The notes beneath the pieces are model-generated. The model searched no databases. It was not told the origin of the DNA and saw nothing but the letters and a program-made list of their open reading frames with translations. DNA of 11,448 nucleotides from Syntrophaceae bacterium UBA1163 (GTDB taxonomy: Bacteria > Desulfobacterota > BSN033 > UBA1163), in contig DBZJ01000207.1 of assembly GCA_002311635.1 (NCBI GenBank), positions 1-11,448 on the forward strand, in the 5' to 3' direction. Of the stretch, positions 5,792 through 11,448 are shown in pieces (within the stretch, counting starts at the first letter, position 1; the number at the start of each line of letters is the position of its first letter). Both the position numbers and the translations under genes were made by a program.

Positions 5792-6655
5792 ATGCGAAAA
5801 GGAATCGGGACTTTTTCGTACAATTCTTCCTTTTTGAACAATTCGGTACAGATCATCGATGGGTTGAGGTCGGATGAACTTCAAACGGCAACTCATTTAA
5901 AAGATGGCTTAAGCGATCTAAACTATGAAATGGAAACTCCGTACTGCCAATATCACAAGGTTGAATCCAGGGCCAACTTTATAGTCACGCTTGGGGAGAT
6001 ACGACAACAGTGTGCTCTCGGATTGAAACCGATTATTCATATTGAGGCCCACGGAGACAATGAGTTAGGCCTGTCGATCAGTGATGCGCGAGAGCTGGTC
6101 TCTTGGACTGCATTGTGCCACAGCTTGCGAGCAATCAATATCCTGACCAAAAATAATACAGGCGTTGTCATGGCAGCGTGCCATGGCCTCTATGCAATTA
6201 AGCCCCTAACCATTCACGATCCTGCACCATTCTACTTTTTAATAGGAAGCGAAGGAGAAATTACCGCAGGTGAACTTGATTCGCAAATGAAGAAATTCTA
6301 TATGAGTCTCTTCGCCACGTCGTCTCTTTCAGTCGCCATGAATGAAGTTGATAAAAGATTCCAGCAATTTCATGCAGAAAGGTTTGTGTGCATTGCTCTG
6401 GGTAGATTATTAAAAAGTGGTTGCATGGGGCACGGCGCTAAAGCCCGCGTTGAACGGTACGTAACCGAAGCGGTTAAAAGTGGTGCACCAGTGAACCGCG
6501 AGAGTCTTCGGAAGATAAGGAAGAAAGCCAAGAAAGCTGTTAAACCTTCTCGGGGATTGTTCGAAAGGTACGCCAGACCCTTCTTGCATGGCAGATGCAA
6601 TATTGATTATGGCGATTTCCTGGCATTCCTTCGGGGTGGACTAACACGCGAATGA
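5792..6655 (+). CDS. Caspase/CHAT-like cysteine protease
   Basis: This 287-residue protein has the two hallmark motifs of the caspase-hemoglobinase fold. A hydrophobic strand ends in His-Gly (PIIHIEAHGDNELGLSI, His87), and a second strand ends in a catalytic Cys (GVVMAACHGLYAI, Cys130). Between them is the usual SWTALCHSLRAIN helix. Downstream residues 145-185 (PAPFYFLIGSEGEITAGELD, then FYMSLFATSSL) match the later strands and helices of bacterial CHAT-like peptidases. Residues 220-255 are very basic (RKIRKKAKKAVKPSRG) and might bind nucleic acid or a partner. There is no signal peptide or membrane segment, so it is cytoplasmic. The start has AAAGGG upstream. It sits 113 bp before the JAMM gene on the same strand and next to a ubiquitin-like conjugation operon. 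It may be the effector or be controlled by Ubl modification (inference). The substrate is unknown. Confidence 0.75.
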   Translation: MRKGIGTFSYNSSFLNNSVQIIDGLRSDELQTATHLKDGLSDLNYEMETPYCQYHKVESRANFIVTLGEIRQQCALGLKPIIHIEAHGDNELGLSISDARELVSWTALCHSLRAINILTKNNTGVVMAACHGLYAIKPLTIHDPAPFYFLIGSEGEITAGELDSQMKKFYMSLFATSSLSVAMNEVDKRFQQFHAERFVCIALGRLLKSGCMGHGAKARVERYVTEAVKSGAPVNRESLRKIRKKAKKAVKPSRGLFERYARPFLHGRCNIDYGDFLAFLRGGLTRE

Positions 6656-6768
6656 CGTATATTTGACTGGCCGAGCTGTTGCCATTGCCGTCCCGTGCTA
6701 TTGCGAAACCATTCTGGACACTGCCGGAATATCATTAGCTTCGGTAGCCTTTCTCGTAGGAGTTTCTG

Positions 6769-7290
6769 GTGAAGAATGTAAAGCGAGTAATCATCTTGGG
6801 CGAAGTAATGACAAGCACCATATACGCCTTGCGGACCTTCGGGAAATCTAAGAACGAGGGTCTGGTACTTTGGCTGGGGCAAATTGAGGGATACCAGGCG
6901 AGAATTACACATTCGTTGGTACCACCACAGAGAAGTATTCAAAGTGAGGATGGAGTGGGTTACATAGTTACAGAGGAAACGCTGCTTGAGATCAGTCGTT
7001 TTCTGAATCAGAAAAAGATCAGATTAATAGCTCAGGTCCACAGCCATCCTGGACGCGCATATCACTCATCAGCCGATGACAGGTATGCTGTCGTCACCAA
7101 GGAAGGGGGCTTCTCCCTTGTAGTTCCCAATTTTGGGTTTGGCCAGCCCGATCTGACCACCTGGGCAGTCTATCGCCTGTCCGGGCCGCATTGGCTTCAA
7201 CTTGACCGTGATCAAGTGGCCAAAGTGTTTACTATATTCAACTCTCAAGAGAGAAGCGGCCGAGGAGGGACATTTTCCGCTATCGTTTAG
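6769..7290 (+). CDS. JAMM/JAB (MPN+) metalloprotease, deubiquitinase-like
   Basis: This 173-residue protein starts at GTG 6769, supported by GTAGGAG six bases upstream. It carries a complete JAMM zinc site: Glu30 (KNEGLVLWLG), then the motif H91-S-H93-x7-S101-x-x-D104 (AQVHSHPGRAYHSSADD). A conserved VVPNFG strand follows the motif. JAMM enzymes hydrolyse isopeptide bonds next to the Gly-Gly of ubiquitin-like proteins. In bacterial Ubl operons they act as deconjugases or as processing enzymes. The Ubl encoded here already ends in Gly-Gly, so deconjugation is the likelier role (inference). The protein is compact, single-domain and cytoplasmic, and lies downstream of the caspase-like gene. Its stop overlaps that of the E1 gene on the other strand by 4 bp, an unusual convergent layout. 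Confidence 0.85.
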   Translation: MKNVKRVIILGEVMTSTIYALRTFGKSKNEGLVLWLGQIEGYQARITHSLVPPQRSIQSEDGVGYIVTEETLLEISRFLNQKKIRLIAQVHSHPGRAYHSSADDRYAVVTKEGGFSLVVPNFGFGQPDLTTWAVYRLSGPHWLQLDRDQVAKVFTIFNSQERSGRGGTFSAIV

Positions 7291-8792
7291 CTGGCCAGCC
7301 ACTTTTTGGCGTACACTTCCTGGTAGATCTTATCACCACAAATACAGCCTGGGACAGGCTTTCGCACACGAGTCCAAAATCTGCTTGGTGGGCTCAGGAC
7401 ATTTTCCCAAATAATAAATCCGTCTTCTTGGCTCAATTTTGCTAATTTTGGGTCAGTTCTCTTTATCAATTCGGAGGCGAGCAGAATTCCTGCCAGAACT
7501 GATTGATGTGACAGCGGGACTATGGCCCGCTTCTTTATTCCCTTGAGATCCAGTCGAGTCGAACCGCATATGAGACCCCGGTAAATCTCGGTGATTGGCT
7601 GATTCTTCCATTCCTCAATTTCTTCCATTTTGACTCCGAGGTGACCGGCAATGGCCTGGAACTCCTCATCAGAGGGCGACTGCGCCCGTACCCAGAGTTC
7701 TGCCGCTCTATTAGGCTCAAGCCCCAAAGCATCTGCGACCAATTCCGTCTGGCTCTTTCCCGGTTCTGGAGGATAGAGACAGGCTAGACATGCGGAGTCC
7801 CGATTAAATTCATGCCATGAAACCCCGAGGCGGCCATCGCCCGTCCAGCCGTTCAGAACGAGGCGTGGCAGGAGGGCCTGGGATATCCTTCGCCCTTCCA
7901 CATTGTCCACCGCAACACAGACGGTGGGTATATGAAATTCACCGTTTAACGAGTCGCCGAAATCCTCCAGCGTACCTTTGAACAGTTTGTACTCTAAATG
8001 AGATCTGAAAAGTTCGCGACCAGCAAGCTCAGTTTTTGCCATTTCGACATCTTTGTCTTTGGCAAGGGCATATCGCTGGAGATTAGATATCTCCAGGTTT
8101 TCATTGTCTATCAGCCACAGTTTACCTGATAGCGCTCGATGGCGGGCCAGAGCCCATATCGCAGGATTGCCTATAGCCCCCAATCCGAAAAATGCCACCT
8201 CTCCGACTGAACCGGATTCCAGAGAAAGGCTCTCCCCGCACGACTCTCCGAAATCAAGAAGAGAAAGTTGGAAATCCTTGGAAGGCTCAGCGGCCTTTTT
8301 CGGGAGAAATTCGTAAAAGGATCTTCTGAAAACTTCAGCAGCCGCAAAGGCTGCTGCCGCTCCGGCGGCATAGGGGTTCTGGAGGCCCGGAGAAGCAAGC
8401 GGTCCATTTGAGAGCCTTACGAGCCATCCTCCAGCCCAGGGGAAAATGGCCGGTTCAGAGAAATCAGAGCGTGTCCCGATCACGACAGGAATTTGGATTC
8501 CCGCTTGTACCTGGGATATATCGAGCAGCGGATTTATGTCTTTTGCGATAGTGGCAAGGTGTTCCTCTACCGAACTGGTCGTGGCTGAGATCGAGATCTG
8601 CGGGTAGAGTCTCGCCAGCATGTTTATCAAAAGTTCAGCCGTCCACCTGGCATTGCCTTCTTCATTGCATTCTTCGCCACAGAAAAGAGCAATGGTGCGC
8701 CCCTCTAAGATTCTTTCTAGATCGGTTCGTTCTATCGAGAGAGACCGACCTGCTGCTGCAAATACTCGATCAAAAAAACGCGGAAGAGCCAT
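7287..8792 (-). CDS. E1-like (ThiF-family) Ubl-activating enzyme
   Basis: This is a 501-residue protein. I chose the ATG at 8792 because AGGGG lies 8 bases upstream and it is 2 bases after the previous stop; the longer frame from 8984 overlaps the upstream gene by 190 bases. Residues 1-190 are an N-terminal domain (FPWAGGWLVRLSNG and NPYAAGAAAAFAAAEVFRRS) of the kind seen in multi-domain bacterial E1s. The adenylation domain follows: G203-L-G-A-I-G208, the D229 acidic residue with NLEISNLQRY, and AVDN (D296). Cys pairs C335-x2-C338 and C483-x-C485 could bind Zn. Cys409 (YRGLICGS) precedes a P-x-S-H-Q-S-x-x-A-G-x-L-L crossover and is the predicted thioester Cys. It would adenylate the Ubl Gly-Gly end and hand it to the E2-like protein. 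The gene is convergent with the JAMM gene. Confidence 0.85.
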   Translation of the reverse strand: MALPRFFDRVFAAAGRSLSIERTDLERILEGRTIALFCGEECNEEGNARWTAELLINMLARLYPQISISATTSSVEEHLATIAKDINPLLDISQVQAGIQIPVVIGTRSDFSEPAIFPWAGGWLVRLSNGPLASPGLQNPYAAGAAAAFAAAEVFRRSFYEFLPKKAAEPSKDFQLSLLDFGESCGESLSLESGSVGEVAFFGLGAIGNPAIWALARHRALSGKLWLIDNENLEISNLQRYALAKDKDVEMAKTELAGRELFRSHLEYKLFKGTLEDFGDSLNGEFHIPTVCVAVDNVEGRRISQALLPRLVLNGWTGDGRLGVSWHEFNRDSACLACLYPPEPGKSQTELVADALGLEPNRAAELWVRAQSPSDEEFQAIAGHLGVKMEEIEEWKNQPITEIYRGLICGSTRLDLKGIKKRAIVPLSHQSVLAGILLASELIKRTDPKLAKLSQEDGFIIWENVLSPPSRFWTRVRKPVPGCICGDKIYQEVYAKKWLAS

Positions 8793-8794
8793 AC

Positions 8795-9418
8795 TTATTC
8801 CCCTGGCATCATGGAACAGGCGATGCCGATTCCCTGTAAAATCAAAGATGGCCTTACTCTGTCGATGCAGGCATCTAGGATGTTCGAAAGCAGGCCGAAC
8901 ACACTCATATTGCCCCTGTAAAGCATCCAGTCGTCGCCGGTATGTTGAGGATGTTCGTGGTACTCGCGGATGCCCCTCATACATAAAAATGGCAGCTTCG
9001 ATTCCGGATGGATCAGGAGGACAGGAACTTTTCTATTCTGATTGTCAATATGATAGCCGTTAAAACAATTCGGGTTTGTGGCATAATCCAGGGGTTCCCA
9101 GGTCCACGGGTCCCTGAAGCTTACAGAAGGAGCCCGCTGGTCAAAATCATCAAGGCCGATCCGGACACCGAAAGCCCGAGCTGAAAGGAATGGCACTGGA
9201 TTTTGCTGCAGGACGATGTTGAGTCCGCCAGGACCGGCAGGGGCCGCCACAGGGATGAGCAATTGAACAGGATGCTTCGGCACAAGTACAACATCGATAA
9301 TGGGGAACTCGCTTTTGAATACCCAGCAGCCCCTTTGGCGTAGGCCGATCGAGTGTCTTTCGAGAGTCTCCACTTCCAACTCGAACTTTTTCCTTGCAAC
9401 CTCAGAATCTAATCTCAC
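8795..9418 (-). CDS. E2-like (UBC-fold) protein with a CEHH-type metal-binding signature
   Basis: This 207-residue protein starts at GTG 9418, one base after the Ubl stop (TAAAGTG), which implies coupled translation. Residues 35-105 suggest a UBC-like sheet, ending GLDDFDQRAPSVSFRDP where canonical E2s have YPxxPPxVxF. Then IHPESKLPFLCMRGI contains H137-P138 and C146, spaced like the HPN...C active site of true E2s, followed by a tryptophan (W164) and a helix resembling the E2 C-terminal region. Residues 146-159 (LCMRGIREYHEHPQH) also match the C-E-H-H signature of the predicted metal-binding domain (Metal_CEHH) described in bacterial Ubl operons. Cys146 is therefore either the conjugation cysteine or a metal ligand; both readings cannot simply hold. 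The third canonical HPN residue is Glu (HPE), so activity may be altered. Confidence 0.7.
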   Translation of the reverse strand: MRLDSEVARKKFELEVETLERHSIGLRQRGCWVFKSEFPIIDVVLVPKHPVQLLIPVAAPAGPGGLNIVLQQNPVPFLSARAFGVRIGLDDFDQRAPSVSFRDPWTWEPLDYATNPNCFNGYHIDNQNRKVPVLLIHPESKLPFLCMRGIREYHEHPQHTGDDWMLYRGNMSVFGLLSNILDACIDRVRPSLILQGIGIACSMMPGE

Positions 9419-9419
9419 T

Positions 9420-9740
9420 TTAGCCCCCGGCTGCCACTTTCAATGTCAGTTCAATAAGTACACCGTCACTCAGACCCAATTCCTCTATCGTTGCCTTCGG
9501 ATCGAGAGGGGAACCTTGCTTGTAAGCACCCCATTCTTCTGGCGGTCGGCCCGTGTTTCCGCTCTCAGCTAACGCCTTGCTTATAGCCGACAGTAAGGGG
9601 GAATTCGGATTGGCTTCGACCCGCACATCCTCACCATTGATCCTGAAGATAATGGTGATCTTGTGTTCATGGTGTTTATGGTGTTCCTTGTGTTCATGGT
9701 GCTCATGGTGCTCGTGGCGTTCATCGTATTCCTTACTCAT
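9420..9740 (-). CDS. Ubiquitin-like protein with His-rich N-terminal tail and C-terminal Gly-Gly
   Basis: This is a 106-residue protein. I place the start at 9740 (MSKEYDERHEH) with GGAAAGGA upstream; the longer frame from 9800 has no ribosome-binding site and adds 20 residues. Residues 9-26 contain 11 His in 18 positions, mixed with Glu and Lys, and are encoded by a repeating 9-base pattern. After this tail comes a compact Ubl fold: KITIIFRINGEDVRVEANP strand pair, then SPLLSAISKALAESG helix, a TGRPPEEWGAY segment, LDPKATIEELGL, and a final strand VLIELTLKVAAGG. The protein stops directly after Gly-Gly, so no maturation cut is needed. The GxPxxxW and LDP features recall the DUF2604-type bacterial Ubls. 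It would be conjugated by the E1/E2-like pair encoded next. The metal-binding role of the tail is inference. Confidence 0.85.
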   Translation of the reverse strand: MSKEYDERHEHHEHHEHKEHHKHHEHKITIIFRINGEDVRVEANPNSPLLSAISKALAESGNTGRPPEEWGAYKQGSPLDPKATIEELGLSDGVLIELTLKVAAGG

Positions 9741-9859
9741 CGTAGCGTCCTTTCCTGGGTGTCTGTTCCTGATAGAGGGTAACCGTTTGTGACTCTCCAT
9801 ATCTGATCGAAGGTCATCTTTTCACCCCTTTATGCCCGCAGCCAATTGCGATTATTTTC

Positions 9860-9888
9860 TTTTTAAATCATAATAATCTGCTTGTCAA
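9860..9888 (-). promoter_or_regulatory. Candidate promoter of the Ubl operon
   Basis: On the minus strand TTGACA (a perfect -35) at 9888-9883, a 17-base spacer and TAAAAA (9865-9860; 4 of 6 consensus) form a good sigma-70 promoter. The start of transcription would be near 9853, leaving a leader of about 110 bases before the ATG at 9740. The -35 overlaps that of the divergent regulator promoter within the hyphenated palindrome CTTG-T-CAAG (9881-9889). Confidence 0.5.
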
Positions 9889-9911
9889 GGTAAATAACTA
9901 TAGGCTATATA
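9882..9911 (+). promoter_or_regulatory. Candidate regulator promoter with hyphenated palindromes (putative operator)
   Basis: TTGTCA (9882-9887) and TATATA (9906-9911; spacer 18) lie ahead of the XRE/ImmA gene. The -10 overlaps an 11-base hyphenated palindrome TATAG-G-CTATA (9899-9909), and the -35 lies in CTTG-T-CAAG (9881-9889). Both half-site pairs are about 20 bases apart, as for an XRE dimer-pair operator, so the regulator could control both divergent units (inference). Confidence 0.4.
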
Positions 9912-9990
9912 AATCATTACCAATGGAAAAGTAGCTTTAATCCGCGCATGAACACTAACCGACCGTAATTGTTGGAAAAGGAGGCAGTGC

Positions 9991-11076
9991 ATGGCAATCG
10001 GCAGCAAAGTAGCTGAGGAGAGAAAAAAGAAGGGGATCACACAAGAGGCGTTGGCCAGAGATTTGGGTGTCTCCCCGCCCTTCATCAGTCAAATCGAAAG
10101 TGGGCAGAAGAACCCCTCCTATGCGTTGCTGATGAAGATGGCAACCTATTTTGATTTGTCAGTTGATGATCTTTTCGGAACTGAAGCCAAAGGGTCCAGG
10201 GAACCTTCAGCAAAATTCATCGAAAATGTATTTAACATCATTGATAAGGATAAAAGATCGAAACTAATAGACTACATCTTCCTGATCTGCGGCGTTAAGC
10301 AGTTTAAGAATATCCCCTTTCTAAACCGCCCATCTGAGTATGCCGAATACATCGTAAGAAACTATGGTGATAATACACTGCCAATCGATCCAGCGAAGAT
10401 TTTGGAGCAGCTTGGCGTTAGAACCACCATGTCCAAAGAAATAATGAGTGATGAAGTCGTTTTGTATAAATCGAATATATGTCCCATTCTCGTCTTTGAC
10501 CAGGAACGCTACGATGTTCAGAGGGTCACATTCACATTGGCTATGATGCTTGGCCATCTGGTAATCCCATGGCATATGAGACCTTTGTTTTCCAGACCAA
10601 AGGATAAGACATCATTATCAGAAGATGATCGCCTTGGCATCGAAGCCAGGGAGTTCGCAGGTGAACTTCTCATGCCATCACATCTCTTGCGCGAGGATTT
10701 CAAGCGGCTGGATGTTAGTCTGGAGACTTTGGAGAAGTTAGCCTATGACAAGTATAATGTATCGTTGACCGCAATGGGACATAAATTCATCGAAATGAGC
10801 AGCAAGAACTATGCAATCATCACTTCTTCGGAAAGAGCTATAACTAGAGCTTACACGTTCGGATTGCCGCACAATTTAGTGGGTGATATCAAACCTGGTT
10901 CAATCGTGGACACATTTTATAGCAATCCGCCTACTGAAAAAGAGATCAGGTCTGGAGATGCTGATGTTAGATCCTGGGTAATAGATCCACCCAAAAACCT
11001 CACAATCTACGAAGAAAGCCTCTTAGATCCAAAGAGGGGCGTTGCGGTTACTTTGCTCAAATTCACTTTGGTTTAA
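9991..11076 (+). CDS. XRE-HTH/ImmA-IrrE fusion regulator with degenerate protease site
   Basis: This is a 361-residue protein. Residues 5-61 are a standard XRE helix-turn-helix (VAEERKKKGITQEALARDLG, then VSPPFISQIESGQKNPSYA). Residues 110-280 form a COG2856/ImmA-IrrE domain with the landmark EAREFAGELLMPSHLLREDF. The zinc motif, normally H-E-x-x-H in a context like FTLAHELGHL, reads FTLAMMLGHLVIPWH (Met185, Met186, His189). The first His and the catalytic Glu are therefore gone while the last His and surrounding residues remain. ImmA-type proteases normally cleave the cognate repressor to induce an element. Here the fused repressor probably cannot do so by that route and may sense a ligand or signal instead (inference). 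AAAAGGAGG precedes the ATG. It is divergent from the Ubl operon across a shared promoter region, like regulators of other defence loci. Confidence 0.8.
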   Translation: MAIGSKVAEERKKKGITQEALARDLGVSPPFISQIESGQKNPSYALLMKMATYFDLSVDDLFGTEAKGSREPSAKFIENVFNIIDKDKRSKLIDYIFLICGVKQFKNIPFLNRPSEYAEYIVRNYGDNTLPIDPAKILEQLGVRTTMSKEIMSDEVVLYKSNICPILVFDQERYDVQRVTFTLAMMLGHLVIPWHMRPLFSRPKDKTSLSEDDRLGIEAREFAGELLMPSHLLREDFKRLDVSLETLEKLAYDKYNVSLTAMGHKFIEMSSKNYAIITSSERAITRAYTFGLPHNLVGDIKPGSIVDTFYSNPPTEKEIRSGDADVRSWVIDPPKNLTIYEESLLDPKRGVAVTLLKFTLV

Positions 11077-11193
11077 AAAAGGATGACTCTAATCGGAGAA
11101 GGTATCCTGGACAGCTAAACGGTTAATCGTGGGAGTTTAATGTAGGTGTCAGTCTGCTGCCCAACTCCATTCTGCTCATGGACGTGGCCGGTA
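11077..11193. other. Short spacer after the regulator gene
   Basis: These 117 bp follow the regulator stop and precede the integrase remnant. I see no gene and no hairpin-plus-T-run terminator. Confidence 0.3.
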
Positions 11194-11360
11194 TTAGAGG
11201 TCCAGGTACTCCCGGTGCGCTTTCTTCGCCAGCTCCTTATCGACTTCCAGGTAATATTTGCAAGTAGTGTCCAGCCGCTTGTGCCCCTATCGTGTTGAAG
11301 GGTCTCAGGCATCAGGTAGGAGGCGGAGGCGATTCCCTCGCATCCGATGATAATTCACTG
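11194..11360 (-). pseudogene. Tyrosine recombinase, frameshifted C-terminal remnant
   Basis: In one minus-strand frame, 11286-11194 encodes GHKRLDTTCKYYLEVDKELA followed by KKAHREYLDL and a stop, a typical box II-nucleophile region and C-terminal tail of a phage-type integrase (the second Tyr of KYY is the likely nucleophile). The preceding codons, 11289-11357, continue in a neighbouring frame (ASASYLMPETLQHD) with one base missing between them. Beyond this, the frame stops and no RHxxA box is recognisable. It differs in sequence from the relic at 5394-5735, so two independent integrases have left traces. Confidence 0.6.
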
Positions 11361-11448
11361 AAGGAAAAAGAAATCTTTCATTTCCGTTAATGAAGCTTGG
11401 CGCAAAATACTGATTCGGCTAAGGCATGATTGGGCGCCGGCTACTTGC
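11361..11448. other. Right end, no gene recognised
   Basis: The last 88 bases hold no recognised feature. They may be further integrase decay or the start of unseen sequence. Confidence 0.25.

Noticed and set aside
6663..6851. TTG-initiated 62-residue frame between the protease and JAMM genes
   Set aside because: No good ribosome-binding site, no family resemblance, and it runs 80 bases into the JAMM gene in another frame; the JAMM start has a strong GTAGGAG.
8793..8984. N-terminal extension of the E1 frame
   Set aside because: It lies wholly within the E2-like gene in another frame; the start at 8792 has its own ribosome-binding site and is 2 bases past the previous stop.
9660..9716. CRISPR-like or minisatellite array suggested by the 9-base pattern
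   Set aside because: The units are contiguous, have no spacers and are in frame with the Ubl; they simply encode the His-rich tail.
9741..9800. 20-residue extension of the Ubl from the ATG at 9800
   Set aside because: No ribosome-binding site before 9800, whereas GGAAAGGA precedes the ATG at 9740.
5792..9800. Type II CBASS operon
   Set aside because: E1, E2-like and JAB parts are present, but no CD-NTase or known CBASS effector gene is in the window, and the Ubl with free Gly-Gly points to a different class.

Overview
The window looks like an accessory (mobile or defence-type) region of a bacterial chromosome or large element. Base composition is mixed (roughly mid-40s to 50% GC by eye). 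Genes have Shine-Dalgarno starts, and remnants of tyrosine recombinases are present. Nothing fixes the taxon: the style would suit a Gram-negative environmental bacterium such as a Desulfobacterota relative, but that is only an impression.

Left part (1-1840, minus strand): a tight five-gene operon read leftward. It starts with a winged-helix/PD-(D/E)XK-like protein of the replication-relaxation type (1840-1295), then a Val/Pro-rich repeat protein with a lipobox-like N-terminus (1298-849), a small one-span membrane protein (836-654) and two small helical proteins of unknown function (661-248 and 258-1). Neighbours overlap or nearly touch, so translation is probably coupled. A divergent plus-strand block follows: a phage CII-like helical regulator (2108-2656) and a one-span membrane protein with a helical cytoplasmic part (2821-3432). 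Each of these two genes is followed by a copy of the same 64-bp intergenic repeat.

Middle part (3608-5735): a minus-strand trio made of an unknown protein, a HicB-like antitoxin and a HicA-like partner that lacks the usual GSH histidine. Then come about 690 bp without a convincing gene, holding a perfect palindrome and a GC hairpin, and the C-terminal remnant of a tyrosine recombinase (5394-5735).

Right part (5792-11076): the highlight, a bacterial ubiquitin-like conjugation island. A minus-strand operon encodes, in order, a ubiquitin-like protein that ends exactly in Gly-Gly and carries an extraordinary His-rich N-terminal tail (9740-9420), an E2-like protein with overlapping features of a UBC active site and a C-E-H-H metal site (9418-8795), and an E1-like adenylating enzyme (8792-7287). 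Convergent to the E1 gene and overlapping it by 4 bp is a plus-strand JAMM/JAB isopeptidase (6769-7290). Upstream of that gene on the same strand is a caspase/CHAT-like cysteine protease (5792-6655). A fused XRE-HTH/ImmA regulator (9991-11076) is divergent from the Ubl operon. The two transcription units appear to share a palindromic -35 region, and the regulator's protease domain has Met-Met where the catalytic His-Glu should be. A second, frameshifted tyrosine recombinase 3' remnant lies just outside the regulator (11194-11360), so the module is bracketed by recombinase debris.

Working model (inference): E1 activates the Ubl C-terminus, the E2-like protein receives or transfers it, JAMM removes it, and the caspase-like protease is either an effector or a target of the modification. 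The XRE/ImmA protein represses the operon.
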